From NCBI GenBank assembly GCA_947493695.1, contig CANLSF010000006.1, forward strand, positions 475,606-539,605: a stretch of DNA of 64,000 nucleotides, in the 5' to 3' direction. Source of the DNA: an uncultured Kiloniellaceae bacterium (lineage in GTDB: Bacteria; Pseudomonadota; Alphaproteobacteria; Kiloniellales; Kiloniellaceae). Shown here in pieces: positions 55,028 to 63,698 of this stretch (within the stretch, counting starts at the first letter, position 1; each line of letters opens with the position of its first letter). The position numbers and the translations under genes were made by a program. The notes below the pieces were generated by a model. The model made no database searches. It was not told the DNA's origin and was given only the letters and a program-made list of their open reading frames with translations.

Positions 55028-56029
55028 ATGACCTATCGTCTTGAACCTCACCTGGTCAACGGCCGTTTCGGCGATCCGGCGCTCTACATTGGATTCCAGT
55101 TCGAGAAGCGCGGGCTGTTGCTGGATGTTGGCGATATCAACTCGCTCAGCCCGGCGAAACTTCGACAGGTTAGCGACCTTTTTATCTCTCACGCTCATCT
55201 GGATCACTTCGCCGGCTTTGACCAGCTTTTGCGTCATCAATTGGAGCAAGGGCATCATCTTCACATATATGGCCCCATGGGAATCATCGACAAGGTCGAG
55301 CACAAACTCTCAGCCTACAGTTGGAATCTCGAAGCTCCGAAATTCGCCGCCCTGCAGATCTCAGTCATTGAAATTGAGTCTCTGGAAAATGCGAGAAGCG
55401 CAAGTTTCTCGCTGCGCAATAAGTTCCGGCGCGGCAGGACCAACAGCCTCGCACTGACGAACGGCCGTGTCCTCGACGACAGCGACGTCGTGGTCAACTG
55501 TACCCTGCTCGACCATAGGCTCCCTTGTCTGGCGTTTGCTGTTCGAGAACAAGCGACATCTCATATCGTGGAAGAAAAGCTGGCCGCGACACAGCTCCCT
55601 ATCGGGCCCTGGCTATACGCTTTCAAACAGGCTCTTCGCCGGAACTTGCCCGCCGAAACCATGATCGCCATCGACGAAACCCACGGCACGCGCCGGCTCG
55701 GCGATCTCAAGCATGCGCTCACCGAGGACTCACCGCAGCGAAAGATCTGCTATGTCACTGACTGCCAGTTCAATGCCCGAAATGCGGAAAGGATTATTAA
55801 GCTGGTCGAAGGCGCCGATATCCTCTTCATCGAAGCCAAGTTTGCCGATGCGGACAGCGAACTCGCGCGATCCCGCTATCACCTGACCACATCCCAGGCG
55901 GGCGGATTGGCCGCGCGCGCCAGAGTTGACCGGGTGGAAGCTTTTCATTTCTCGGAGCGCTACGACGGCCGGGAGAAGCAGATGCTTGAAGAAGTGCGAT
56001 CCGCCTTTCATCAGCGTCAAACCCCTTAA
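55028..56029 (+). CDS. RNase Z-like metallo-beta-lactamase-fold hydrolase
   Basis: A 333-residue MBL protein. The zinc motif SHAHLDHFAGF (HxHxDH), Asp in CYVTDCQF and the distal His in EAFHFSERYDG fit the RNase Z/ElaC group, though the flexible exosite arm is not obvious and tRNA 3' processing should not be assumed. It lies between the FocA-like and beta-CASP genes in one operon, which points to RNA turnover under the same conditions as the channel. Confidence 0.82.
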   Translation: MTYRLEPHLVNGRFGDPALYIGFQFEKRGLLLDVGDINSLSPAKLRQVSDLFISHAHLDHFAGFDQLLRHQLEQGHHLHIYGPMGIIDKVEHKLSAYSWNLEAPKFAALQISVIEIESLENARSASFSLRNKFRRGRTNSLALTNGRVLDDSDVVVNCTLLDHRLPCLAFAVREQATSHIVEEKLAATQLPIGPWLYAFKQALRRNLPAETMIAIDETHGTRRLGDLKHALTEDSPQRKICYVTDCQFNARNAERIIKLVEGADILFIEAKFADADSELARSRYHLTTSQAGGLAARARVDRVEAFHFSERYDGREKQMLEEVRSAFHQRQTP

Positions 56030-56063
56030 ACACTGATCACTTTAACATGGATCGAGAAGCGCC

Positions 56064-57653
56064 ATGACCTTAGAAATCCAGTTCTGCGGCGCCGCCGGCA
56101 CAGTCACCGGCTCCTGTTTCTGGCTTCGCCATGGCAAAAGCCAATTCCTGGTCGATTGCGGCATGTTCCAGGGTTCCAAAACCCTGAAGTCGCTCAACTA
56201 CGAAGATTTTCCCTTTAAACCGAGTGAGATCGATTACGTTCTTCTGACCCATGCGCATATCGATCACAGCGGCCTGATTCCGCGCCTGATCCGTCAGGGT
56301 TTCACCGGCCCGGTCTATGCGACCAAAGGTACGAGAGACCTTCTGACCTATATGCTGCCTGACAGCGGTCATATTCAGGAGATGGAGGTCAGGTATCTCA
56401 ATCGCCGCAGGAGTCAGCGCGCCCACGGGCCGCTCACGCCGATCTATACGCACCGGGACGGTGAAAAGGCGCTCGACAGCTTCCGTGCCGTCCCTTACGA
56501 GCAATGGTATCAGGTTGCCCCGAACGCCCGAGTGCGCTTCTGGAACGCAGGTCACATTCTGGGCGCGGCTTCGATCGAGCTGGAACTGAACAGCGACGGC
56601 GTCAACACGGAAAAGCAACGCCTGCTGTTTTCGGGCGACATCGGACCCGATCATAAACTCTTCCATCCTGATCCGGACGGACCGGAGGGGCTCGACTACG
56701 TCATTTGCGAGTCCACCTACGGCGGACGCAACCGGACCGACATTTCCGCGGAAGAACGCCGCGACCGGCTATTCAAGGAGGTCAAGGAAGCCCTTGAGCA
56801 GGAAGGCGTGCTTCTGATTCCCTCCTTCGCCGTCGAACGGACACAGGAACTGCTCGCCGATCTGGCCATCCTGATCAATCAGGGTGCACTGCCTCAGGTT
56901 CCGGTCTTTCTCGACTCACCGCTGGCGATCCGCGCAACCAAGGTTTTTGCGGCCCATGCGGAGAACCTGGAGGACATCGGAGATCACGGAGCGATCTTCA
57001 GTCATCCTGCGTTTCACTTCACGGAGAGCGTCGATCAGAGCAAAGCCATCAGCCGTTACAGCGGCGGTATTATCGTTATCGCCGCCAGCGGCATGTGCGA
57101 CGCAGGCCGTATCCGCCATCACCTCAAGCACTTCCTCAGCAACAAGAAGACCACGGTCCTGATTGTCGGTTACCAGGCCCCGGGGACTCTGGGCCGCCTA
57201 TTGCTCGAAGGCGCAGCGGCGGTGCGCATCCAGGGCAGCGACATTCAGGTAAAAGCGCGGATCCGTTCAGTTGATTTCTATTCAGGCCACGCCGACGGCG
57301 ACAGCCTGCTGGCGTGGATCAAAACCCGCTTTCCGATCAAGCGCGGGCTTTTCCTGGTTCATGGCGAGCAAGCCGGACTGGCGGCCTTGAAAGACGCTGT
57401 CATCGACAGCGGTCTCACGGCAAACCGGGTGGTGATCCCGGCGCTGGATGACAGCTACGATCTCACGGCCGGTGATCTGAAGCCCATTAAGACCAAGACA
57501 CCGCGCCGCATCGCCCCAGAAGCGGTAGGAAATCCGGATTGGCACAATCGGTTGGCAGCCTTCTCATTGGATCTGCGGCGTCAACTGGAGGCCGCCCCGG
57601 ACGACAAAGCGCGGGAGAAGCTTCTAGTGGAACTGGCGAAATCCTTGACGTAA
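56064..57653 (+). CDS. Beta-CASP metallo-beta-lactamase ribonuclease
   Basis: A 529-residue nuclease. MBL part: LLTHAHIDHSGLIP near residue 60, FSGDIGPDH and CESTYGGRNR. Beta-CASP motifs: the acidic/Thr motif in PSFAVERTQELL, the His-containing IAASGMCDAGRIRHHL, and the C-terminal RMMBL motif DFYSGHADGDSLLAW. This is the CPSF/Ysh1-like class found in bacteria, RNA endo- or exonucleases. It is the last gene of the focA-like operon; GAGAAG precedes the ATG. Confidence 0.92.
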   Translation: MTLEIQFCGAAGTVTGSCFWLRHGKSQFLVDCGMFQGSKTLKSLNYEDFPFKPSEIDYVLLTHAHIDHSGLIPRLIRQGFTGPVYATKGTRDLLTYMLPDSGHIQEMEVRYLNRRRSQRAHGPLTPIYTHRDGEKALDSFRAVPYEQWYQVAPNARVRFWNAGHILGAASIELELNSDGVNTEKQRLLFSGDIGPDHKLFHPDPDGPEGLDYVICESTYGGRNRTDISAEERRDRLFKEVKEALEQEGVLLIPSFAVERTQELLADLAILINQGALPQVPVFLDSPLAIRATKVFAAHAENLEDIGDHGAIFSHPAFHFTESVDQSKAISRYSGGIIVIAASGMCDAGRIRHHLKHFLSNKKTTVLIVGYQAPGTLGRLLLEGAAAVRIQGSDIQVKARIRSVDFYSGHADGDSLLAWIKTRFPIKRGLFLVHGEQAGLAALKDAVIDSGLTANRVVIPALDDSYDLTAGDLKPIKTKTPRRIAPEAVGNPDWHNRLAAFSLDLRRQLEAAPDDKAREKLLVELAKSLT

Positions 57654-57669
57654 GCGCCGAGGCATCAGC

Positions 57670-58455
57670 CTAAGCGCCCTCCACAACCAAGCGGGCGAGT
57701 TCATCGGCGGCCTGACGCAGGCGCTCGACATGGGTGCTGGCCATCTCCATCGTCATCCGCTGGATCGGAGCGTGAAAAGCAATTGTAGAGAGAAGCCGAC
57801 CGCGCTGGTCGTTGATCGGAACCGCGAGCGCGACCATCCCCTCCATGAACTCTTCGTTGTCCTGAGCAAAGCGATTGCGGCGCACGCGTTTGATCTCTTT
57901 GCGCAGCAGATCGTGGTCCGTGATGGTGCGGGCGGTGTGGCGCTCAAGCTTGGCATGATGCAGATAGCCCTCAAGCTGCGTACAGCTCAGACTGCTCAGA
58001 TAAAGCTTGCCGCTGGCCGTGCAATAGAGCGGGACCCTGCTGCTGACCGGCAGGCGAATACGCAGGGGCCACTTGGTCTCCACGCGCTCCAGATAAAGCA
58101 TTTCATCGCGATCGGGAATCGCCAGATTGCAAGTCTCGCCGATATCCTCGGCAAGTGCGTTCATCACGGCTAAGCGAGCCGTGCGGAACCTGCGGGACGA
58201 GAGAACATCCACCGCCAGGGAGCGCAGCCGCGGCCCCGGGGCATAACTCTTGCCATCAAGATTTCTTTGCAAAAAGCCTTCCGCCTCAAGCGTGGCGAAG
58301 AGACGGTGTATGGTTGGTTTGGGTAGACCCAGGTGCTGATTTATTTCGGATGGCGTTACCGGAACACCCTGCCTTGCCACCTCCTCCACAACGAGGAGGA
58401 GGCGCAAGACTGTGGGAATGCTGTCGGGCTTCTCTGTCTGTTCGGCCGTTGTCAC
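57670..58455 (-). CDS. iseR: IclR-family regulator of the isethionate locus
   Basis: A 261-residue IclR protein. N-terminal winged helix (TPSEINQHLGLPKPTIHRLFATLE) and C-terminal effector domain (SRVPLYCTASGKLYLS, DNEEFMEGMVALAVPI). It starts with GTG at 58453-58455 and is the last gene of the leftward TRAP operon, 21 bp after the permease gene; AGGAGG lies 15 nt upstream, rather far. In Cupriavidus and Rhodobacter isethionate loci the regulator IseR is also IclR-type. Symbol assigned by context. Confidence 0.85.
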   Translation of the reverse strand: MTTAEQTEKPDSIPTVLRLLLVVEEVARQGVPVTPSEINQHLGLPKPTIHRLFATLEAEGFLQRNLDGKSYAPGPRLRSLAVDVLSSRRFRTARLAVMNALAEDIGETCNLAIPDRDEMLYLERVETKWPLRIRLPVSSRVPLYCTASGKLYLSSLSCTQLEGYLHHAKLERHTARTITDHDLLRKEIKRVRRNRFAQDNEEFMEGMVALAVPINDQRGRLLSTIAFHAPIQRMTMEMASTHVERLRQAADELARLVVEGA

Positions 58456-58476
58456 AGCAATGACGGTAAGCCTCCT

Positions 58477-59838
58477 CTATCTATTCGGCAGCAGAATTGT
58501 GGAGAGATCGGGCACGAGCGCCACGACCAGCCACACGCCGATCAAAGCTATCAGGTAAGGGACCGTATAGCGTAAGAGCTTGAAGTAAGGGACACCGGTC
58601 ACCCCGCTGGCCACATAGAGGTTCAAGCCGTAAGGCGGCGTGATGAAGCCGATGGAACCACCAACCAGGAAGAGCACCGCGAAGTGGATCGGATCCACCC
58701 CGATCGAGTGCGCAATCGGCGCCAGGATCGGTGCGAGGATGATGGTGTTGGGCAGGCTTTCCAGCACCATACCGGCGATGAATACGATAATCATCGCGGT
58801 GAAGAGAACCGCGTAGTAGCCGCCCATCCCGGTCACAAACTCCTGAATGGTTTCCCGGGCGCCGAGCAGCGACAGGATCTGCTGCATCACCACCGAAACG
58901 GCAATCAAGGGCGCCAGAATGCCAGTGATCTGGGCGGAGCGAATGACGATGCCCGGAATCTCGGTGAACTTGAAGCCCTCGACCAGCGCCATTTCACTGT
59001 AGCTTTTTTCGTCCGGCGAGCGGTCAGGATCGAGAGACCCCATCAAGCGGTAAAGCGGCAGCGAAATCAGGCCGACAATGATACAAAAGCCGACGGTGAC
59101 ACCCGCAGCTTCGGTCGGCGAGAATTTACCGGTGTAGATGCCCCAGAGCACCAGTCCGATCGCAAAGAAACCGAGCCAGGCACCGAAGGCCGTCTTGAGC
59201 ACGCGATTCAGCTTCAGCTGAATGAGGTGCCCCCAGCCGTTCATCTTACAGACGATCCAGCAAGCGACCTGCATGCCGATCACCATCATCAGGCCGGGGA
59301 TAATACCGCCGACGAAGAGATCGGAAATCGGCAGGTTCATGAGGAACCCGTACACGATAAAGATGATCGAAGGCGGGATGATGATACCGACCGTACCGCC
59401 GGCAGCAGCAGTTGCCGCGGCGAAACGCTCGTCGTATCCGCCCTTGACCATCTCGGGATGCATCATGGCGCCGATGGTCGCCGTGGTAGCTGAGTTCGAA
59501 CCGGAAATTGCGGCGAAGAGACCGCAAGCGCCAAGGCTCGCCATGGCAAGACCGCCACGCAGCCAGCCCAGGCAGGCATAGGCAAAATCCGAGAGTCTTC
59601 GGGCGATACCCGATTTATTGATCAAGTCACCGGTCAGGATGAAAAGCGGCATCGCCAACAAGGCGAAACCATCCGTGAAAACATCCGAAAGCGCGACACC
59701 GATGTTGTCGAGGGTCAGCCCGAGCACGAAGCTCGCCCCCACGACCCAGAAGCCGATCACGAGGAAGATCGGCACACCCAGCATGAAAAACACCGTCACG
59801 CCGATCGAGATAACAAGTATCCAATTACCGTCAGTCAT
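58477..59838 (-). CDS. iseM: TRAP transporter large permease (DctM type)
   Basis: A 453-residue protein with about 12-13 hydrophobic helices, the ion-coupled transport subunit of a TRAP system. Family motifs include PLFILTGDLINKSGIARRL near residue 60 and GSNSATTATIGAMMHPEM. It lies 11 bp after the small permease gene. The symbol follows the IseKLM system and rests on context. Confidence 0.9.
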   Translation of the reverse strand: MTDGNWILVISIGVTVFFMLGVPIFLVIGFWVVGASFVLGLTLDNIGVALSDVFTDGFALLAMPLFILTGDLINKSGIARRLSDFAYACLGWLRGGLAMASLGACGLFAAISGSNSATTATIGAMMHPEMVKGGYDERFAAATAAAGGTVGIIIPPSIIFIVYGFLMNLPISDLFVGGIIPGLMMVIGMQVACWIVCKMNGWGHLIQLKLNRVLKTAFGAWLGFFAIGLVLWGIYTGKFSPTEAAGVTVGFCIIVGLISLPLYRLMGSLDPDRSPDEKSYSEMALVEGFKFTEIPGIVIRSAQITGILAPLIAVSVVMQQILSLLGARETIQEFVTGMGGYYAVLFTAMIIVFIAGMVLESLPNTIILAPILAPIAHSIGVDPIHFAVLFLVGGSIGFITPPYGLNLYVASGVTGVPYFKLLRYTVPYLIALIGVWLVVALVPDLSTILLPNR

Positions 59839-59849
59839 TACCGTCCCCC

Positions 59850-60518
59850 CTAATCGCTGATCATTGAAGTTTGTTGAACCACCGGCTCACCGGCACGGAA
59901 CCGCGAGATATCTTCGATCAGGTTTTCGATGACGCGTGCGCTGAGAATCAGCCAGCTGGCGGGAACGCAGGCGTAGAACCACCACTGCAGAATATTGTCC
60001 GTGCCCAGCAGGATCTGAAAGTTCGCTGCCGAGTTGGCGGTCTGCTTCGTCGTGGTGACGATAACGATCAGAGCAAAGGTCAGCCACAAGACCGCATCCA
60101 GGCAGACACAAAACAACTGCCCGGCAGGCGGCATGCCGGCCCTGAACTCGGAGAAGGAAAGGTGGGAGCGAAGGCGCGTGTTATAGGCGCAGCCGACCCA
60201 GGTCATGATCAGGAATAAATAAGGAGGAAGTGTCGTCGACCAGGGCACCTGTGACTGAAAGACAAAGCGCCTGATTACCTCGACAAAGATCACCGCAGCA
60301 ATAACCAGGTAGCTGGTGATCAGAATAGTTCGCTCGAGGTGGTTATCCAGAATTGGAACCGCCTGAAGAATCTTCAAAACGATAAATCCGCCGACCAGGA
60401 CGACGAAAATACCCACAATATAAGCTGCAGAATGATTTAGCGATTCTGCGAACATCCACGAGTCGCCCGCAAGGATCGCGTCGAATATCGCTCCGATTCC
60501 CTCGGAAAATGATGACAT
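59850..60518 (-). CDS. iseL: TRAP transporter small permease (DctQ type)
   Basis: A 222-residue protein with four membrane helices and the DctQ layout, longer than many DctQ proteins because of an extended N-terminal segment. EVIRRFVFQSQVPWS is the conserved DctQ motif (E-x2-R-R). It partners the DctM subunit in binding the loaded solute receptor. Symbol by context. Confidence 0.87.
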   Translation of the reverse strand: MSSFSEGIGAIFDAILAGDSWMFAESLNHSAAYIVGIFVVLVGGFIVLKILQAVPILDNHLERTILITSYLVIAAVIFVEVIRRFVFQSQVPWSTTLPPYLFLIMTWVGCAYNTRLRSHLSFSEFRAGMPPAGQLFCVCLDAVLWLTFALIVIVTTTKQTANSAANFQILLGTDNILQWWFYACVPASWLILSARVIENLIEDISRFRAGEPVVQQTSMISD

Positions 60519-60581
60519 GCTCGATTCCTCCCACCGTCAGACTTATTTTTTTGTCTGCTCTTCTTATAGAACCTAAAGCGT

Positions 60582-60616
60582 CACCGCGCTCCGGAAAATA
60601 CATCCGGAGCGCGGTG
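60582..60616 (-). repeat. Strong intercistronic hairpin after the TRAP binding-protein gene
   Basis: CACCGCGCTCCGGA (60582-60595) pairs perfectly with TCCGGAGCGCGGTG (60603-60616), loop 7 nt. It lies between the binding-protein stop and the permease genes. There is no T-run on the transcribed (minus) side, so it is more likely to stabilise the upstream message and set subunit ratio than to terminate fully. Confidence 0.75.
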
Positions 60617-60627
60617 TTATTTTTAGA

Positions 60628-61860
60628 TCAGGCTTTCCACCAACGCCGTGGCTCGACGTTCTCGGGCAGCATGTCTGCAGGAACTTCACGCGCGATCTTG
60701 TGAATTTCCGTGTAGGTGTCAATGCCACCGGCCCAGCCGTTGAGCCGCTCGCGCCACTGCTCCCAGGCCGCAGGCTGGAACTCTGGCGAACACATTTCTT
60801 CGGCCATCTTGATCTGATCGGCAGGCAGGAATGCGTTACGCACGTTGTTCTTGGCGAACAGGGTGTTGGGAAGCTGCGGGTCGGAGAAGCCGACGGTCTT
60901 GACCAGCGCCGCTTCGTTGGCAGCCTGAACATGGACCTGAGCCAGATAGGACGACTCCAGAACCGCGTCCTGCAGATGACCTTCCAGGCCGTCGAAGACC
61001 TTCGAAGCCATGGAGGTGTGCTCGGTACCGCAGAAGAACTTCAGATCGACACACTGGGAAACCACTGGCGACATGTTGGCGTATGCCACTGCCGATGCCC
61101 AGGTTTCAGCACCATCGATCAAACCCTGCTTCAGACCGTCGAGGGTTTCTTCCCATGCAACCGGAACCGGGTTCAGGTTCAGAAGCTGCATGGCAATCCG
61201 GCCAAGCTGCGTGCCCGTCACGCGGTTCTTGGTGCCGAAGAGGGTTTCCAGCTTGTCGACGGTGGGCTTGTCTTCCCACTTCAGACCCAGCTGGATGCCA
61301 CGCAATTCGCAATGGCTGAAGAGGAATTTCAGACCGTGGCGTTTCTCGAGCGGGTCACGAAGGATCCGCTGGCTCTCAGGGCTGTAGAGGAAGTGGTACT
61401 GCGACGCACGACCCGGGAACATGAAGGCGTAATCGAGAACGTTGAGGTATGGCGCGCCGCCGGCAGAGTTCTGCGTGGAGGCTGCATAGATGTCGACGAT
61501 GCCCTGCTGGGTTTTCTTGACGCAGGAAAGCTGACCACAGATCTGGTTGTCACCGATGAATTCGATGCGGATTTCGCCGTCGGTGCGGGATTCCAGATCA
61601 CGGGCGAATTCCAATGCACCCGCACGTTCGATCAGCAGGTTCCGCGCGTTGAAACCGGATGCGCCGAACTTGAGGGTGTGCTTTGCAGGCTTCGCAAAAC
61701 GCTTTTCATAAGTTGATTCCGCTGCCTTGGCGAGAGCCGACAACGACATGGTGCCACCGAAGGCACCGGCAGCCATCAGAGTCGATGACATACCGTATTG
61801 ACCCGCGACCCGGAATAGGTCGCGTCTTGAGATTCCGTTGATCTTATCCGAAACAGTCAC
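60628..61860 (-). CDS. iseK: TRAP transporter solute-binding protein (DctP type)
   Basis: A 410-residue periplasmic receptor. The signal has a twin-arginine motif (ISRRDLFRVAG, Arg12-Arg13) followed by a hydrophobic stretch, so it is probably exported folded by Tat. The DctP fold follows, with KTQQGIVDIYAASTQNSAGG and GLIDGAETWASAVAYANM near the ligand cleft. First gene of the leftward operon, divergent from the dehydrogenase gene. Isethionate as ligand is inferred from the xsc/GMC/IclR context, not from binding residues. Confidence 0.88.
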   Translation of the reverse strand: MTVSDKINGISRRDLFRVAGQYGMSSTLMAAGAFGGTMSLSALAKAAESTYEKRFAKPAKHTLKFGASGFNARNLLIERAGALEFARDLESRTDGEIRIEFIGDNQICGQLSCVKKTQQGIVDIYAASTQNSAGGAPYLNVLDYAFMFPGRASQYHFLYSPESQRILRDPLEKRHGLKFLFSHCELRGIQLGLKWEDKPTVDKLETLFGTKNRVTGTQLGRIAMQLLNLNPVPVAWEETLDGLKQGLIDGAETWASAVAYANMSPVVSQCVDLKFFCGTEHTSMASKVFDGLEGHLQDAVLESSYLAQVHVQAANEAALVKTVGFSDPQLPNTLFAKNNVRNAFLPADQIKMAEEMCSPEFQPAAWEQWRERLNGWAGGIDTYTEIHKIAREVPADMLPENVEPRRWWKA

Positions 61861-61891
61861 TTTATCCTCCCTTGCATTTATCTGCGCTTTA

Positions 61892-61908
61892 TGAGACTTA
61901 TGGTCTCA
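61892..61908. promoter_or_regulatory. Candidate IclR-type operator in the divergent promoter region
   Basis: TGAGACTTATGGTCTCA is a perfect 6+6 bp inverted repeat with a 5-bp spacer, the size of IclR-family operators. It lies 32 bp upstream of the TRAP operon start and 69 bp upstream of the dehydrogenase start, so one site could control both directions. Confidence 0.6.
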
Positions 61909-61976
61909 AAAATTACACGTATTACAAAAAAACGCAAGCCAATCATTATGGCGTTATCATCGGGAGGACAGCGGCA

Positions 61977-63590
61977 ATGCAAGAAATGGAAGCTGACTTT
62001 GTAGTCGTTGGTGCTGGATCCGCGGGTTGCGTCCTGGCAAACCGACTGAGCGCCGATCCAAATCACACTGTCATTCTGCTTGAAGCCGGTGGAAAGGACT
62101 GGAATCCCTGGATTCATGTTCCGGTCGGCTACTTCAAGACGATGCATAATCCCAGCGTCGACTGGTGCTATCGAACCGAACCGGATCCGGGCCTGAACGG
62201 ACGCCAGCTCGACTGGCCGCGCGGCAAGGTTCTGGGCGGGTCCAGCTCGCTGAACGGATTGCTCTACGTGCGCGGCCAGCCGGAAGACTACGACCGCTGG
62301 CGCCAGATGGGCAATGAAGGCTGGGGCTGGGACGAGATCCTGCCGCTCTTTAAGAAAGCCGAAGATCAGGAGCGCGGCGAAGACGAATTTCACGGCGTGG
62401 GCGGTCCTCTCTCGGTCTCCAACATGCGTCTGAGCCGTCCGATCGTCGACTCCTGGGTCGCCGCCGCGCAGAACGCCGGCCATCCCTATAACAGCGACTA
62501 CAACGGCGCGACGCAGGAAGGGGTCGGCTACTTTCAGCTGACCGCGCGCAAGGGCCGCCGCTGCAGCACGGCTGTGGGCTACCTCAATCCGGTCAAGAAG
62601 CGCCCCAACCTTCAGATCGTCACCAAGGCCATGACCACGCGCGTCGTGATCGAGAACAAGCGCGCCGTCGGCGTCGCCTATCTGGGTTCCGACGGCCAGG
62701 AAAAGATCGTCCGGGCCAAGCGCGAGGTGGTTCTCTCCTCCGGCGCAATCGGCTCGCCGCAGATCATGATGCTTTCAGGACTGGGTGAAGCGGAGCAGCT
62801 GAAGGCCAACGGCATCGAAGTCATAAAGGACCTGCCCGGCGTCGGTAAGAACCTGCAGGACCATCTGCAGGCGCGGCTGGTTTACAAGTGCAACGAACCG
62901 ACCCTGAACGACGAAGTCCGCAGCTACCTCAATCAAATGCGGATCGGCTTGAAGTACGTCCTCTTCCGGGCGGGACCGATGACCATGGCCGCCAGCCTCG
63001 CAACCGGCTTTTTGAAGACCCGCGATGAAGTGGCGACCCCGGACATTCAGTTCCACATTCAACCCTGGTCGGCGGACAGTCCGGGCGAAGGGGTTCATCC
63101 CTTCTCGGCCTTCACTGCGTCAGTGTGCCAGCTGCGCCCCGAAAGCCGGGGTGAGATCAGGCTGAAGGGACCGGACGCCAAAACCTATCCGACCATCCAC
63201 CCCAATTACCTTGCGACCGAAACGGACCGTAAGACGATTGTCGATGGCATCAAGATCGCGCTCGACATCTCCAAGCAACAGCCGCTTGCCGGCAAGATCG
63301 CCGAGCAGTTCCGGCCCGGCCCGGAAGAGACCAGCGATGAACAGCTGCTCGAATGGGCGAGGAACAACGCCACCACGATCTATCACCCGACGGGCACCTG
63401 CAAAATGGGACAGGACACTCAGGCCGTAGTCGATGCGCGCCTGCGGGTCCACGGTATCGCAGGCCTGCGGATTGCCGACTGTTCGATCATGCCGGAAATC
63501 GTCTCGGGCAACACCAATGCACCCGCCATCATGATCGGGGAAAAGGCCTCGAACATGATCCTGGAAGACGCGCGCGCCGCTGTTCATTAA
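61977..63590 (+). CDS. iseJ: GMC-family flavoprotein dehydrogenase, probable isethionate dehydrogenase
   Basis: A 537-residue GMC oxidoreductase. FAD motif VVGAGSAGCVLANRL at the N-terminus, GMC signature GKVLGGSSSLNGLLYVRG near residue 85, and the active-site His in IYHPTGTCKMG with Asn in SGNTNAPAIMIG. Homologues are usually called choline dehydrogenase; with IclR, TRAP and xsc beside it, the isethionate dehydrogenase IseJ (isethionate to sulfoacetaldehyde, cytochrome c-linked in Cupriavidus) is the better call. I chose ATG 61977, preceded by GGGAGGA. No betaine aldehyde dehydrogenase or betI is present. Confidence 0.82.
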   Translation: MQEMEADFVVVGAGSAGCVLANRLSADPNHTVILLEAGGKDWNPWIHVPVGYFKTMHNPSVDWCYRTEPDPGLNGRQLDWPRGKVLGGSSSLNGLLYVRGQPEDYDRWRQMGNEGWGWDEILPLFKKAEDQERGEDEFHGVGGPLSVSNMRLSRPIVDSWVAAAQNAGHPYNSDYNGATQEGVGYFQLTARKGRRCSTAVGYLNPVKKRPNLQIVTKAMTTRVVIENKRAVGVAYLGSDGQEKIVRAKREVVLSSGAIGSPQIMMLSGLGEAEQLKANGIEVIKDLPGVGKNLQDHLQARLVYKCNEPTLNDEVRSYLNQMRIGLKYVLFRAGPMTMAASLATGFLKTRDEVATPDIQFHIQPWSADSPGEGVHPFSAFTASVCQLRPESRGEIRLKGPDAKTYPTIHPNYLATETDRKTIVDGIKIALDISKQQPLAGKIAEQFRPGPEETSDEQLLEWARNNATTIYHPTGTCKMGQDTQAVVDARLRVHGIAGLRIADCSIMPEIVSGNTNAPAIMIGEKASNMILEDARAAVH

Positions 63591-63698
63591 AGCATCAAAG
63601 TTTATCGAAACACCCGGACCCGGTAAAAACCCGGGTTGATCGAGACAGCTGCACGCAGAGAAACAATTAAATTTGGACGACTGGAAGGAAACGTTGAA

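Noticed and set aside
61977..63590. Choline dehydrogenase betA
   Set aside because: There is no betB, betI or choline transporter; xsc, TRAP and IclR neighbours point to isethionate.
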